DNA of 64,000 nucleotides, taken from assembly GCF_001927285.1 (NCBI RefSeq), contig NZ_MSIG01000006.1, forward strand, positions 62,001 to 126,000, read 5' to 3'. Of the stretch, positions 11,501-20,061 are shown piece by piece (positions within the stretch are counted from its first letter, which is position 1; the number at the start of each line of letters is the position of its first letter). The notes below the pieces were generated by a model, which searched no databases, was not told where the DNA came from, and was given only the letters and a program-made list of their open reading frames with translations. This stretch comes from Mongoliimonas terrestris. Lineage in GTDB: Bacteria > Pseudomonadota > Alphaproteobacteria > Rhizobiales > Pleomorphomonadaceae. The position numbers and the translations under genes were made by a program.

Positions 11501-12487
11501 ATGTTCTCTCGTCGTCAGTTTCTGATCGCGTCCGCGGCTGGTGCCGCTGCCCTTTCCATGCCGCACGTTGCCCGCGCCGGGGTTCGAAGCTTTCGGCTCG
11601 GTTCCGTTTCCGCCGAGAACAGCGCCATCGGCGTGGCGGGCAATGCGTTCGCCAAGGCGCTCGCCGAGAAGTCGGGCGGGTCTCTCGTGGTCGAGGTCTT
11701 CCACGGCTCGGCCATCGGCAAGGCCGGCGAACTCGTCGCTGGCGTCAAGGACAGCTCCATCGACATGTTCAGCCTGGCGCTGGACGTGCTGTCCGACGTG
11801 CCGAACACCACCAAGGGCCTGGTGACGCCCTTCCTCTTCCCGAGCCGCGACGCCGCCCGCGCGGCCTTCGCCGGCAAGCTCGGCGAGTTCGGCGTCCAGT
11901 CTCTCGCCGGCACCGGCATCATGGGTCTCGGCTGGTGCGAGAATGGCCTGCGCCACGTCACCTCGCGCATGCCCGTCCGCACGCCGGCCGACCTCGCCGG
12001 CCTGAAGATCCGTGTGCCGGAGTCGCCCGTGTCGGTCGCCACCTTCAAGGCGCTCGGCGCGAGCCCGGTGCCGCTGCCCTTCGCGGAACTCGTTCCCAAG
12101 CTGAAGTCCGGCGAGGTGGACGCCCAGGAGAACCCGATCTCCAACATCATCGCCGCCAAGCTGGAAGGCGTGCAGACCCATGTGTCGCTAACTGGCCACA
12201 CCTACTCGCCGGCGCTGTTCGGCATGTCCGAAGATGTCGCGTCCGAGCTGTCGGAAGCCGAACTCGCCATGATCCGCGAGGCGGCGATCGCCGGCATGAA
12301 GGCCTCCCACGAGGAGTCCAACCAGGCGGACGCCAACGGCCTCGGCCTCCTCAAGGACAACGGCTGGACGATCGTCGACGACGTTGACGTGGCGTCCTTC
12401 ATGAAGGCCTCCGAAGCGGTCCACGCGGCCTGCGCCGAGATCGTCGGCGCCGACGTGCTGGCCGAAATCAAGAAGCTGGTGTCCTAA
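11501..12487 (+). CDS. TRAP-type periplasmic binding protein (DctP family), copy 2
   Basis: A 328-aa paralogue of the binding protein at 7863-8849, with exactly the same length. It has a Tat-like leader (SRRQFLIAS, cleavage near ARA-GV), the ligand arginine R171 in GLKIRVPESP at the same position, and QENPISNIIAAK. It also lacks neighbouring DctQM subunits. It is followed by a perfect hairpin and a chemoreceptor. The two proteins differ at many positions in the N-terminal lobe, so they may have different ligands (inference). Confidence 0.9.
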   Translation: MFSRRQFLIASAAGAAALSMPHVARAGVRSFRLGSVSAENSAIGVAGNAFAKALAEKSGGSLVVEVFHGSAIGKAGELVAGVKDSSIDMFSLALDVLSDVPNTTKGLVTPFLFPSRDAARAAFAGKLGEFGVQSLAGTGIMGLGWCENGLRHVTSRMPVRTPADLAGLKIRVPESPVSVATFKALGASPVPLPFAELVPKLKSGEVDAQENPISNIIAAKLEGVQTHVSLTGHTYSPALFGMSEDVASELSEAELAMIREAAIAGMKASHEESNQADANGLGLLKDNGWTIVDDVDVASFMKASEAVHAACAEIVGADVLAEIKKLVS

Positions 12488-12495
12488 GCCCCCCT

Positions 12496-12525
12496 GCCGG
12501 CGCGAAGACTCGTCTTCGCGCCGGC
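12496..12525 (+). terminator. perfect hairpin between binding protein 2 and chemoreceptor 2
   Basis: A 13-bp perfect stem with loop CTCG (arms 12496-12508 and 12513-12525) starts eight bases after the binding protein stop. It has no T-run. Its sequence is unrelated to the hairpin in copy 1, yet it sits in the same place, which suggests a conserved attenuator or mRNA-stabilising function. Confidence 0.75.
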
Positions 12526-12681
12526 TCATCTGGCCGACCGGATCAACCGGTCCACCGCAGATCGGATCGGTCGACGACCGCCGGCGACAATCTCCAGGAA
12601 GAGCGCCCCGCCAGCAAAGGGCACCGGAGGGTTCGCCCCGTCGATTGAGCCACCCGCCCCCTCTGCCACTTGGAGCATGCC

Positions 12682-14652
12682 GTGTTCAGTCGGTCCCTAT
12701 CCGGTCGGATTATCTGGAACTTCTCCACCATCGCCATCCTGTCCTCCGTGCTGGCGATCGTCGCGACGCTCGCGGCCAATCGGGCTCGCGTCGCCGATCT
12801 CGAGCGGAACGAGGCTTTCGCGACGGTTCAGCAGACCGCCGAACTGATGGCGACCGCCGCGGATGCCCGGCGGTCGGCCTTCGTCTATGTCCAGTCCCGC
12901 ATCGCCCGCGACGCCGAACGCGCCGAGGCCGATCTGGCGTCGCTGGAGACCTTCAGCCAGTCGCTCCCGGCGAACGGCGAAATCAGCACCGCCATGGCGG
13001 ACATCCGCGCGACCTACATGGAGACGGCGCGGGCCATCGCGGCGCTCTCGGCATCCATGACCGGTCTCGTCGACTCCGCCGTCCAGGTCAGCAATCCGGT
13101 AAGCGCGCTCTCCGGCATTGCCGCGCGCAGCGGCGACGTCGAGATGATCACCGCGGCCTTCTCGCTGACCGAAGCGGCGGGCCGGCTCACCATCGCGGCT
13201 TCGCGCTACACGGTCACCTTCCAGGCCCTTGACCGGGACCGGGTTCTCCAGGAGGTGTCGCGCCTCAACGAAGCGGCCGGTGCCATGGCCAAACTGCCCG
13301 GCGCTTCGCCGCGCGTCGGCAAGATGGCCGCCAAGATGGCCGAGTTGTCCGCCGTCCTGACGGAGAACCTGCCCAAGCTGGACGCCGCGGAACTGGCCTC
13401 GCGGGAAGCGGCCGGCCGTCTGGACCTTGCCTACCAGGCGCTCGACCAGATCGGCGAAGGCGCGCGCGGCCATGCGCTCGCGGACTTCGAGGCCGCCACC
13501 GCGCGGGCCGAGGAGACCGGCTGGATGCTCCGCACCGGCCTGACGACGGCCGCCGTCCTCATCCCGATCTTCGGTCTGATGCTGGCTTTCCTCCTGGCCC
13601 GCCGCATCACCCGGCCGATCTTCGACGTGCAGCGCGCCATGGTGGACATCGACGCCGGCCGTCTCGACAGCACCGTCTCCGGGCTTGACCGCTCCGACGA
13701 AATCGGCCAGATGGCCCGCAGCGTCGAGCAGTTCCGGCAGAACGAGGTGCGCCGCCTGGAACTCCAGGCCGCCGAGGAGGCGCGCAGCAACCGGGACCGG
13801 GAGCGCCATGCCCTCGTGTCCAGCCTGGTGGACGACTTCCAGGGCACCACCGATCGCCTTCTCGCCGAGGTGATGGCGGATGTGGGGCGGCTCACCGCCG
13901 CGGCCAACAAGGTCGCCGGGCTGATGGAGGACGGCTCCCGCAAGGCGGAGTCGGCCACCGACACCTCGCGGCAGGTCTCCGAGAACGTGGAGCAGCTCTC
14001 CGTGTCGGCGAGCGAACTCGCCCAGACCGTCACGGATGTGGCGCGGCAGATCTCCATGTCGTCCGACACGGTGCGCACCGTCGCCACCCTCACGCGGTCG
14101 GCCAAGGAAGAGGTGGCCGGCCTGTCGAACGCCGCTCAGCAGATCGGCGAAGTGATTTCGATGATCCGCGAAGTGGCCGAGCAGACCAACCTCCTCGCCC
14201 TCAACGCCACCATCGAGGCGGCCCGGGCGGGCGACCATGGCCGCGGCTTCGCCGTGGTGGCTGCCGAGGTGAAGGAACTCGCCAGCCAGACCGCCAAGGC
14301 CACCACGAGCATCGCCAACCACGTGGCCGAGATCCAGAACACCACCGATCGGGCGGTGAACGCCATCAACCGGATCTCCGACAGCATGGACACCGTGCAG
14401 TCGACCTCCGGGGCGATCTCCGCGGCGGTGGAGCAGCAGGCGGCCTCCACGAGCGTCATCAGCCAGAACACCAACATGGCGGCGGACGGCACCCGGCGGG
14501 TGGCGGCCGACATGGACACCATGCTCGGCGGCATGCACGGCACCCACGACGCCATCACGGACGTCAACCGCGTCGCCGCCTCGGTCACCGAACGAACGGA
14601 CGGCCTCAAGCGGAAGATCGACTCCTTCCTGGCGGAGGTGGCGGCCGCCTGA
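12682..14652 (+). CDS. methyl-accepting chemotaxis protein, copy 2
   Basis: A 656-aa chemoreceptor, the same length as copy 1 when started at the GTG at 12682. That start is preferred over a TTG four codons earlier because GGAG lies six bases upstream. TM1 (about 12-34), a long helical periplasmic domain, TM2 near 290-312, HAMP and the signalling tip [20 protein letters not shown] follow. The sensor region is diverged from copy 1 but keeps the motif NPVxALSGIAxRSG. It ends an apparent transcription unit closed by a strong terminator. Confidence 0.92.
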   Translation: MFSRSLSGRIIWNFSTIAILSSVLAIVATLAANRARVADLERNEAFATVQQTAELMATAADARRSAFVYVQSRIARDAERAEADLASLETFSQSLPANGEISTAMADIRATYMETARAIAALSASMTGLVDSAVQVSNPVSALSGIAARSGDVEMITAAFSLTEAAGRLTIAASRYTVTFQALDRDRVLQEVSRLNEAAGAMAKLPGASPRVGKMAAKMAELSAVLTENLPKLDAAELASREAAGRLDLAYQALDQIGEGARGHALADFEAATARAEETGWMLRTGLTTAAVLIPIFGLMLAFLLARRITRPIFDVQRAMVDIDAGRLDSTVSGLDRSDEIGQMARSVEQFRQNEVRRLELQAAEEARSNRDRERHALVSSLVDDFQGTTDRLLAEVMADVGRLTAAANKVAGLMEDGSRKAESATDTSRQVSENVEQLSVSASELAQTVTDVARQISMSSDTVRTVATLTRSAKEEVAGLSNAAQQIGEVISMIREVAEQTNLLALNATIEAARAGDHGRGFAVVAAEVKELASQTAKATTSIANHVAEIQNTTDRAVNAINRISDSMDTVQSTSGAISAAVEQQAASTSVISQNTNMAADGTRRVAADMDTMLGGMHGTHDAITDVNRVAASVTERTDGLKRKIDSFLAEVAAA

Positions 14653-14677
14653 GCACCAGCGACGGGGTTCGAAATTC

Positions 14678-14711
14678 GGGAGCGCGCGGCGGGTCCGCGC
14701 GCTCCCTTTTC
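14678..14711 (+). terminator. intrinsic terminator after chemoreceptor 2
   Basis: A 12-bp perfect GC-rich stem (14678-14689 and 14695-14706), loop CGGGT, followed by CTTTTC. It is a classical rho-independent terminator 25 bases after the stop codon. Confidence 0.9.
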
Positions 14712-14760
14712 GCGTTCGGATCTGGCGCGTTCCGAGTTAGCGCGCTCAGATCTGGCGCCT

Positions 14761-15522
14761 TCAGAACTGAACGCCGCGCGTCAGCGCGCCGTCGACCACC
14801 AGATTGGCGCCGGTGATGAAGCTCGCGGCCGGGCTCGCCAGGAAGACGGCGGCGTTGGCCATCTCCTGCGGGGTGCCCATGCGGCCGGTCGGGTTGAGGG
14901 CAAGGGCGGTCTTGAAGAGCTCCGGGTTGCCGTGCTCGATCTTCTCCCAGACGCCGCCCGGGAAGTAGGTGTTGCCCGGCGAGACCGAGTTGGCGCGGAT
15001 GCCCTTGCCGGCGAGCTGGTAGGCAAGCCCCTGGGTGTAATGGATGATTGCCGCCTTGAAGGTGCCATAGGGGCCGGCGGCGAAGTCGATCTCGCGGCCT
15101 GACACGGACGAGATGGTCACGATGGCCGGCGCCTTGCTGGCCTCCAGCGCCGGCATGGCGGCGTTGACCAGGCGCACCGTGCCCATCATGTCGGTGTTGA
15201 ATTCGGCGATCCAGGACGCCTCGTCCTGGCCGATCGCGAGCGCGCTCACGTTCGCCACCACGATGTCGAGGCCGCCGAAGGTCTCGATCACCGACGCCGT
15301 CCAGGCGGCAAGCGCCGGTCCGTCGGCGACGTCCACGGCGGCGCCGGTCGCCTCGACGCCGAATCCCTTCAGCGCCTCCACGGTGGCGGCCACCTCCTCG
15401 GCGTTGCGGGCGCAGATGGCCACGTTGGCGCCTTCGCGCGCCAGCGTCTCCGCGATGGCGCGACCGATGCCCTTGGTGCCGCCGGTGACGAGGGCGGACA
15501 AGCCTTTCAGACCCAGATCCAT
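14761..15522 (-). CDS. SDR family oxidoreductase
   Basis: A 253-aa short-chain dehydrogenase/reductase. The Rossmann motif TGGTKGIGRAIAE is at about 13-25, the catalytic serine segment TISSVSG and YGTFKAA in place of the usual YxxxK are near the middle, and NSVSPGNTYFPG follows. The tyrosine is followed by G-T-F-K, so the Y-X3-K pair is intact. The substrate cannot be predicted. The start at 15522 has GGGAG upstream; a longer open frame was rejected. It is divergent from the acetamidase gene. Confidence 0.85.
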   Translation of the reverse strand: MDLGLKGLSALVTGGTKGIGRAIAETLAREGANVAICARNAEEVAATVEALKGFGVEATGAAVDVADGPALAAWTASVIETFGGLDIVVANVSALAIGQDEASWIAEFNTDMMGTVRLVNAAMPALEASKAPAIVTISSVSGREIDFAAGPYGTFKAAIIHYTQGLAYQLAGKGIRANSVSPGNTYFPGGVWEKIEHGNPELFKTALALNPTGRMGTPQEMANAAVFLASPAASFITGANLVVDGALTRGVQF

Positions 15523-15700
15523 GGGTTTACTCCCGTTGCTTGAAGTGACGATGGCGGGCATCGGTGGCGCTGACGCGCCGGTTCCGGCCGGCGCGGAGGC
15601 GTCGGCGATGCGGCTGGAGCCTAGCAATTCCGACTTGCTTGGCAAGCCGCGTCCCAGGAATAGTGCGTAAGGGTTCGCCACGCTGGCAAGGAGCGACGGA

Positions 15701-16693
15701 ATGACTTGGCTCGACACATCGATCATGGCGCGGCGCGGGGTGGCCGGGGGCGAACAGCGCGACCGCCACACCATCACCGAGGCGGAGCAGGGCACCTACC
15801 ACTATGTCTACGGCCCCTATGCGGCGCCGAAGCTGATGGTGAAGCCCGGCGCGGTGATCACCGTGGAGACCCACGACGCCTTCGAGGGCAAGATCAAGTC
15901 GGAGAGCGACAAGCCGTCGGAGATCCTTAACTTCCCCTACCTCAACCCGCAGAACGGGCCGATCCACGTGGAGGGCGCGGAGAAGGGCGACGCGCTTGCC
16001 GTCCGCATCCTAGAGATTCGCCCGCGCGGGCCGCAGCCGGTCGGCACCACCTGCCTCATCCCGGAGTTCGGCGGTCTCGTCTCCACCGCCAACACCGCCA
16101 TGCTGAACCCGCCGCTGCCCGAGCGGGTGCGCAAGGTGGAGGTGGACCCGGTGACCGGGGTTAAGTGGAGCGACCGCATCACGCTGCCCTACGAGCCCTT
16201 CATCGGCACTCTCGGCACCTCGCCGGAGATCGAGGCCATCACCTCGCTCCAGCCGGACTATTATGGGGGCAACATGGACCTGCCGGACGTGGCGCCGGGC
16301 GCCATCGTGTACTTCCCGGTGAACGCCCCGGGCGCGCTCCTCTATCTCGGCGACTGCCATGCCGCCCAGGGCGACGGCGAGCTCTGCGGCGTCGCCATCG
16401 AGCACCCGACCACGACCACCGTGCAGGTGGATCTGATCAAGGGCTGGACCCTCGCTTGGCCGCGTCTCGAAAACGAGACCGTCATGATGACGATCGGCTC
16501 CGGCCGTCCGCTCGAAGACGCCTGCCGCATCGCCTACCGGGAACTCACCCGCTGGATGGCGAGCGACTACGGCTTCGACGAGTTGGACGCCTACATGCTG
16601 CTGACCCAGGCCGGCCGGGTGCGGCTCGGAAACATGGTGGATCCGAAATACACCGTCGGCGCCTCTATCTTGAAGCGCTACCTCACCGCCTGA
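15701..16693 (+). CDS. acetamidase/formamidase family protein
   Basis: A 330-aa FmdA/AmdA-family amidohydrolase that releases ammonia from short amides. Family patterns are HTITEAEQGTYHYVYGPY near the N-terminus, the loop ETHDAFEGKI, and LGDCHAAQGDGELCG with metal- and substrate-site residues. AAGGAG lies seven bases before the ATG. Its place in a region with ntrBC could fit nitrogen scavenging, though no direct regulatory link is visible. The downstream gene is convergent. Confidence 0.9.
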   Translation: MTWLDTSIMARRGVAGGEQRDRHTITEAEQGTYHYVYGPYAAPKLMVKPGAVITVETHDAFEGKIKSESDKPSEILNFPYLNPQNGPIHVEGAEKGDALAVRILEIRPRGPQPVGTTCLIPEFGGLVSTANTAMLNPPLPERVRKVEVDPVTGVKWSDRITLPYEPFIGTLGTSPEIEAITSLQPDYYGGNMDLPDVAPGAIVYFPVNAPGALLYLGDCHAAQGDGELCGVAIEHPTTTTVQVDLIKGWTLAWPRLENETVMMTIGSGRPLEDACRIAYRELTRWMASDYGFDELDAYMLLTQAGRVRLGNMVDPKYTVGASILKRYLTA

Positions 16694-16720
16694 GCGCGCT
16701 ACAAGCCGCGAAAACGACGC

Positions 16721-16771
16721 TACAGCCGGCCCTACAAGCGCTACAAACGCGCAACAAAATGGCCGGCTGTA
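16721..16771. terminator. inverted repeat between convergent genes
   Basis: Arms TACAGCCGGCC (16721-16731) and GGCCGGCTGTA (16761-16771) are perfect 11-bp complements separated by 29 bases rich in ACAA. They lie between two convergent stop codons. It is a possible bidirectional transcription end, but the long loop makes this weak. Confidence 0.4.
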
Positions 16772-16780
16772 ACGGGGATA

Positions 16781-17833
16781 TCAGCCGCAGATGCCGTATT
16801 CGCGGGCCTTATCCGGGTCGCGGGCGGCGACCTGGCAGGCGAGGTCCCAGATCACCTTGGCCTGCTTCCAGGTGGCGTCGTCCTGCATCTTGCCGTCGAT
16901 CATCACCGCGCCGGTGCCGTCCGGCATCGCGTCGAGGATCCGCTTGGCGAAGGCTACCTCCTTGGAATCAGGCGAGAAAACCCGCTTGGCGATGTCGATC
17001 TGGGTCGGGTGCAGCGACCATGCGCCGACGCAGCCCATGAGGAAGGCGTTGCGGAACTGCGCTTCGCAGGCGGCAAGGTCGGCAAAGTCGCCGAACGGCC
17101 CGTAGAACGGCTTGATCCCGGCCGCAAGGCAAGCATCCACCATCTTGGCGACAGTATAATGCCAGAGATCCTGCTGAAAACCGATGCGGGGCGTATCGCC
17201 GTTTGCATCAGCGAGGACAGCATAATCTGGGTGACCACCACCGACGCGAGTGGTCTTCATGCCGCGGGACGCCGCGAGATCTGCCGGACCGAGGCTCATA
17301 CCATGCATGCGCGGCGACGCGGTGGCGATCGCCTCCACGTTCTTCACGCCCTCGGCTGTCTCCAGGATGGCGTGGATGAGGATGGGCTTCTTCACCTGAT
17401 GGCGGGCTTCCAGCTGGGCCAGGAGCTGGTCCAGGTAGTGGATGTCCCAAGGACCTTCCACCTTCGGCAGCATGACCACGTCCAGCTTGTCGCCGATTTC
17501 AGCGACGAGCGTGAAGAGATCGTCCAGCACCCAGGGACTGTTGAGACAGTTGATCCGGGTCCACACACCCGTATCGCCGAACTCCGTTGCCTTGACCATC
17601 TCGACGAAACCAGCACGCGCGGCCTCTTTTGCATCGGCCGGAATGGCGTCTTCGAGGTTTCCGAGCACCACATCCACTTGACGGGCGATCTCCGGCACCT
17701 TGGCGCGGACCTTCTCGATGTGCGGCGGCACGAAGTGGATCATGCGCTCCACCTTCACCGGGATCTCCCGGAGGGGCTCCGGCGCCCCGATGGCGAGCGG
17801 CTTCCAGTAGGCGCGCGGCGTCTTCACGGTCAT
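16781..17833 (-). CDS. HpcH/HpaI aldolase - citrate lyase family, malyl-CoA lyase-like
   Basis: A 350-aa TIM-barrel CoA-ester lyase. The segments [10 protein letters not shown] (metal-binding E and D), [19 protein letters not shown] and [12 protein letters not shown] match the L-malyl-CoA/beta-methylmalyl-CoA lyase branch. [36 protein letters not shown] (read as consecutive short motifs) carries the C-terminal family pattern. Such enzymes split or form malyl-CoA in glyoxylate and ethylmalonyl-CoA metabolism; some are malyl-CoA thioesterases. AAGGAGG precedes the ATG at 17833, so a longer version was not used. Confidence 0.85.
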   Translation of the reverse strand: MTVKTPRAYWKPLAIGAPEPLREIPVKVERMIHFVPPHIEKVRAKVPEIARQVDVVLGNLEDAIPADAKEAARAGFVEMVKATEFGDTGVWTRINCLNSPWVLDDLFTLVAEIGDKLDVVMLPKVEGPWDIHYLDQLLAQLEARHQVKKPILIHAILETAEGVKNVEAIATASPRMHGMSLGPADLAASRGMKTTRVGGGHPDYAVLADANGDTPRIGFQQDLWHYTVAKMVDACLAAGIKPFYGPFGDFADLAACEAQFRNAFLMGCVGAWSLHPTQIDIAKRVFSPDSKEVAFAKRILDAMPDGTGAVMIDGKMQDDATWKQAKVIWDLACQVAARDPDKAREYGICG

Positions 17834-17941
17834 CGGGTTGTCCTCCTTCGTCCTCACCTTTGGCGAAGGGGTAGCGCACCGCCGTCGCGGCGCACAATCG
17901 GACCAAGGGCGAGAGGGCGATCCGCCGCAGCCCGCCAGCCG

Positions 17942-18910
17942 TCAGCGCAACCCCCGCCACTTGCGGTGCGCCCACATCCACTGGTCCGGATCCTGGCGGA
18001 TGTAGCGCTCGAAAATTGCGTGCAGTTGCAAGGTGTTGTGCCGGATGTCGCTGTCGATGTCGTCGGTCACAGGCCCCTCGATCACCTCCGCCTCCACACG
18101 AAAGCGCGCCCCCTCGGTGCGCAGCACGCGCCCGGCGATGAGCGGCAGGCCGAGGCGGCGGGCGAGCACGGCGGGATAGATGGCGAGTTGGCTTTCCATG
18201 CCGAAGAAGGGGGCCTTCATGCCTGTATAGTCGTGAAGATCCGCCAGCATGCCGATGGCGACGCCCGAGCGGGCGAGCGAGCGGAGCTTCAAGGCCGACA
18301 CACGGTCACGGGTGAAGAGGCCGGCGTCGTAGAGGGGCAGGCGCCGCTCCAAAAGGAAAGCCTCCGCCAAGGGGTTGGTCAGCGGGTTGTAGACCGCCGC
18401 CACCTTGAAGCCCGCCAGCCGGATCCCCCAACCGGCGAGTTCCCAGTTGCCCTGGTGGAGGGAGGCGAAGACGGCGCCGCGGGCGAGCGCGTCCCGATGC
18501 GGCTCCAGGCCCTCGAGCCGCAGCTCGAACCGGTCTGGATCGTTGGCGATGTCGGCAAGGCGGAAGCTCTCCGCCGCCACCCGGCCGAGGTTGTCCCACA
18601 TCCGGTCGAGAATCGCCCGCCGCTCGACCGGGGTCAGATCCGGCAGAGCGGCGGAAATGTGCCGGTCTGCGCGCCGGTGGCGGCCGTTGAAAGGCGCGAT
18701 TTTCCGCCAGATCCAGCCCATCAGGGCGGAGCCCCGGTCGACCGAGAGGCGGGCGAGCACGAAGGCGACGAGCTTCAGGGCGATGAGCTCGAGCCGATCG
18801 GTAACGCGGATCTCGTCGCGGGCGGAGCGGCGGCGCGTGGGATTTCGACGGATGGCTTCGCGCTTGGCGGCGCGCCGGTCGGCATCGGGCGAGGGGGCCT
18901 TGGTCGGCAC
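17942..18910 (-). CDS. lipid A biosynthesis acyltransferase (LpxL/HtrB-like)
   Basis: A 322-aa membrane-associated acyltransferase that adds secondary acyl chains to lipid A. The HX4(D/E) catalytic motif is seen as HQGNWE near residue 152, after GAVFASL. An N-terminal basic tail of about 35 residues precedes a hydrophobic segment (LIALKLVAFVLARL). A GTG start is used. It may instead add the very long acyl chain typical of rhizobial lipid A, as the branches cannot be told apart here. It is divergent from the AEC transporter. Confidence 0.87.
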   Translation of the reverse strand: MPTKAPSPDADRRAAKREAIRRNPTRRRSARDEIRVTDRLELIALKLVAFVLARLSVDRGSALMGWIWRKIAPFNGRHRRADRHISAALPDLTPVERRAILDRMWDNLGRVAAESFRLADIANDPDRFELRLEGLEPHRDALARGAVFASLHQGNWELAGWGIRLAGFKVAAVYNPLTNPLAEAFLLERRLPLYDAGLFTRDRVSALKLRSLARSGVAIGMLADLHDYTGMKAPFFGMESQLAIYPAVLARRLGLPLIAGRVLRTEGARFRVEAEVIEGPVTDDIDSDIRHNTLQLHAIFERYIRQDPDQWMWAHRKWRGLR

Positions 18911-19073
18911 GTCGGTCGTCCGCTCTCAACGAAGGGAAAAGTGCTGTCGGTATCTCGGATTGACCGGTTCTCGATAACCGTCTAGGCGAGCAAAGGCCAG
19001 CCCGTCGACGCCGCCTCCAGGGTGCGCCGCATCGCCAACCCGCCGCCCGGCCACCCGCGGACACGCATACCCC

Positions 19074-20024
19074 ATGCTCCAGGTCGTCACGCTCGCCTTC
19101 CCGTTCTTCGGGGTGATCCTGATCGGCTTCGCGTCGGGCAAGATCGCTCGGATCGACCGCTCGGGCCTTGCCTGGCTCGATTTCTACCTGATCTACGTGG
19201 CGCTGCCGGCGCTTTTCTACGACCTCATCTCCCAAACGCCCATCGAGGAGCTGGCACGCGGGCGCTTCATCCTGGCGACGACGCTCTCCACCTTTCTGGC
19301 CTTCCTGGTCGCCTACGCCATCGGCGCGCTCCTCGGCGAGCGCGACCCGAAGATCGGCACCATCCGGGCGCTGGTCGGCTCCTATGCGAACGTTGGCTAT
19401 ATGGGCCCCGGGCTTACGCTCGCCGCCCTCGGACCCGCGGCGGCGGCGCCGACGGCGCTGATCTTCTGCTTCGACGTGGCGCTCGTCTTCACCATCGTGC
19501 CGGTGATGATGTCGCTCTACGGCGGCGAGACGCGGAGCCCGCTGCAGACCGCTTTCCTGGTGATCCGGCGGGTCTTCCTCCACCCCTTCATCCTGGCGAC
19601 CCTGGTGGGCGCGGCGGCTGCTTTCCTGAAGGTGGAGACGCCGGCGCCGATCCAGGCAATCGTGACCTTCCTGCGGAATTCGGCCGCGCCGGCGGCGCTG
19701 TTCGCCCTCGGGGTCACGGTGGCGCTGCAGCCGGTCGGACGGGGGGCGCGGGAGATCCCGGCGCTGGTGGCGGCGAAGCTGATCCTCCACCCGCTGATCG
19801 CCTGGGCGCTGGTCACCTCCATCGGCGACTTCGACCCGGTCTGGGTGAAGACCGCCGTGCTGATGGCCTGCCTGCCGCCGGCGGCCACCATCTTCGTCGC
19901 CGCCCAGCAGTACGACATCTATGTGGCGCGGGCGGCGACGGCCATCCTGATCGGCACGGCCGTCTCGGTGTTCACGGTGACCACGGCGCTCTACCTGGTC
20001 ACCCACGACCTGATCCCGCTCTGA
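19074..20024 (+). CDS. AEC family transporter (auxin efflux carrier type)
   Basis: A 316-aa inner-membrane protein with about ten hydrophobic segments. Family signatures are the N-terminal PFFGVILIGFASGK, GSYANVGYMGPGL in the first half and the repeat-related ALFALGVTVAL in the second. Bacterial AEC carriers commonly export or import malonate, malate or related acids; the substrate is unknown here. A convergent hydroxylase gene follows after 37 bases. Confidence 0.88.
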   Translation: MLQVVTLAFPFFGVILIGFASGKIARIDRSGLAWLDFYLIYVALPALFYDLISQTPIEELARGRFILATTLSTFLAFLVAYAIGALLGERDPKIGTIRALVGSYANVGYMGPGLTLAALGPAAAAPTALIFCFDVALVFTIVPVMMSLYGGETRSPLQTAFLVIRRVFLHPFILATLVGAAAAFLKVETPAPIQAIVTFLRNSAAPAALFALGVTVALQPVGRGAREIPALVAAKLILHPLIAWALVTSIGDFDPVWVKTAVLMACLPPAATIFVAAQQYDIYVARAATAILIGTAVSVFTVTTALYLVTHDLIPL

Positions 20025-20061
20025 CGGGACGCGAAGCGCTTCACCCGATCTTTGCAGATCT

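Noticed and set aside
8949..14547. Long minus-strand open frames opposite both chemoreceptors
   Set aside because: They are shadows of the strong GC3 bias of the receptor genes. No domain pattern is visible and the plus-strand proteins are unmistakable.
14666..14676. GGTTCGAAATT as a tRNA T-loop
   Set aside because: It has no acceptor, anticodon or D-arm pairing around it and lies directly before an intrinsic terminator.
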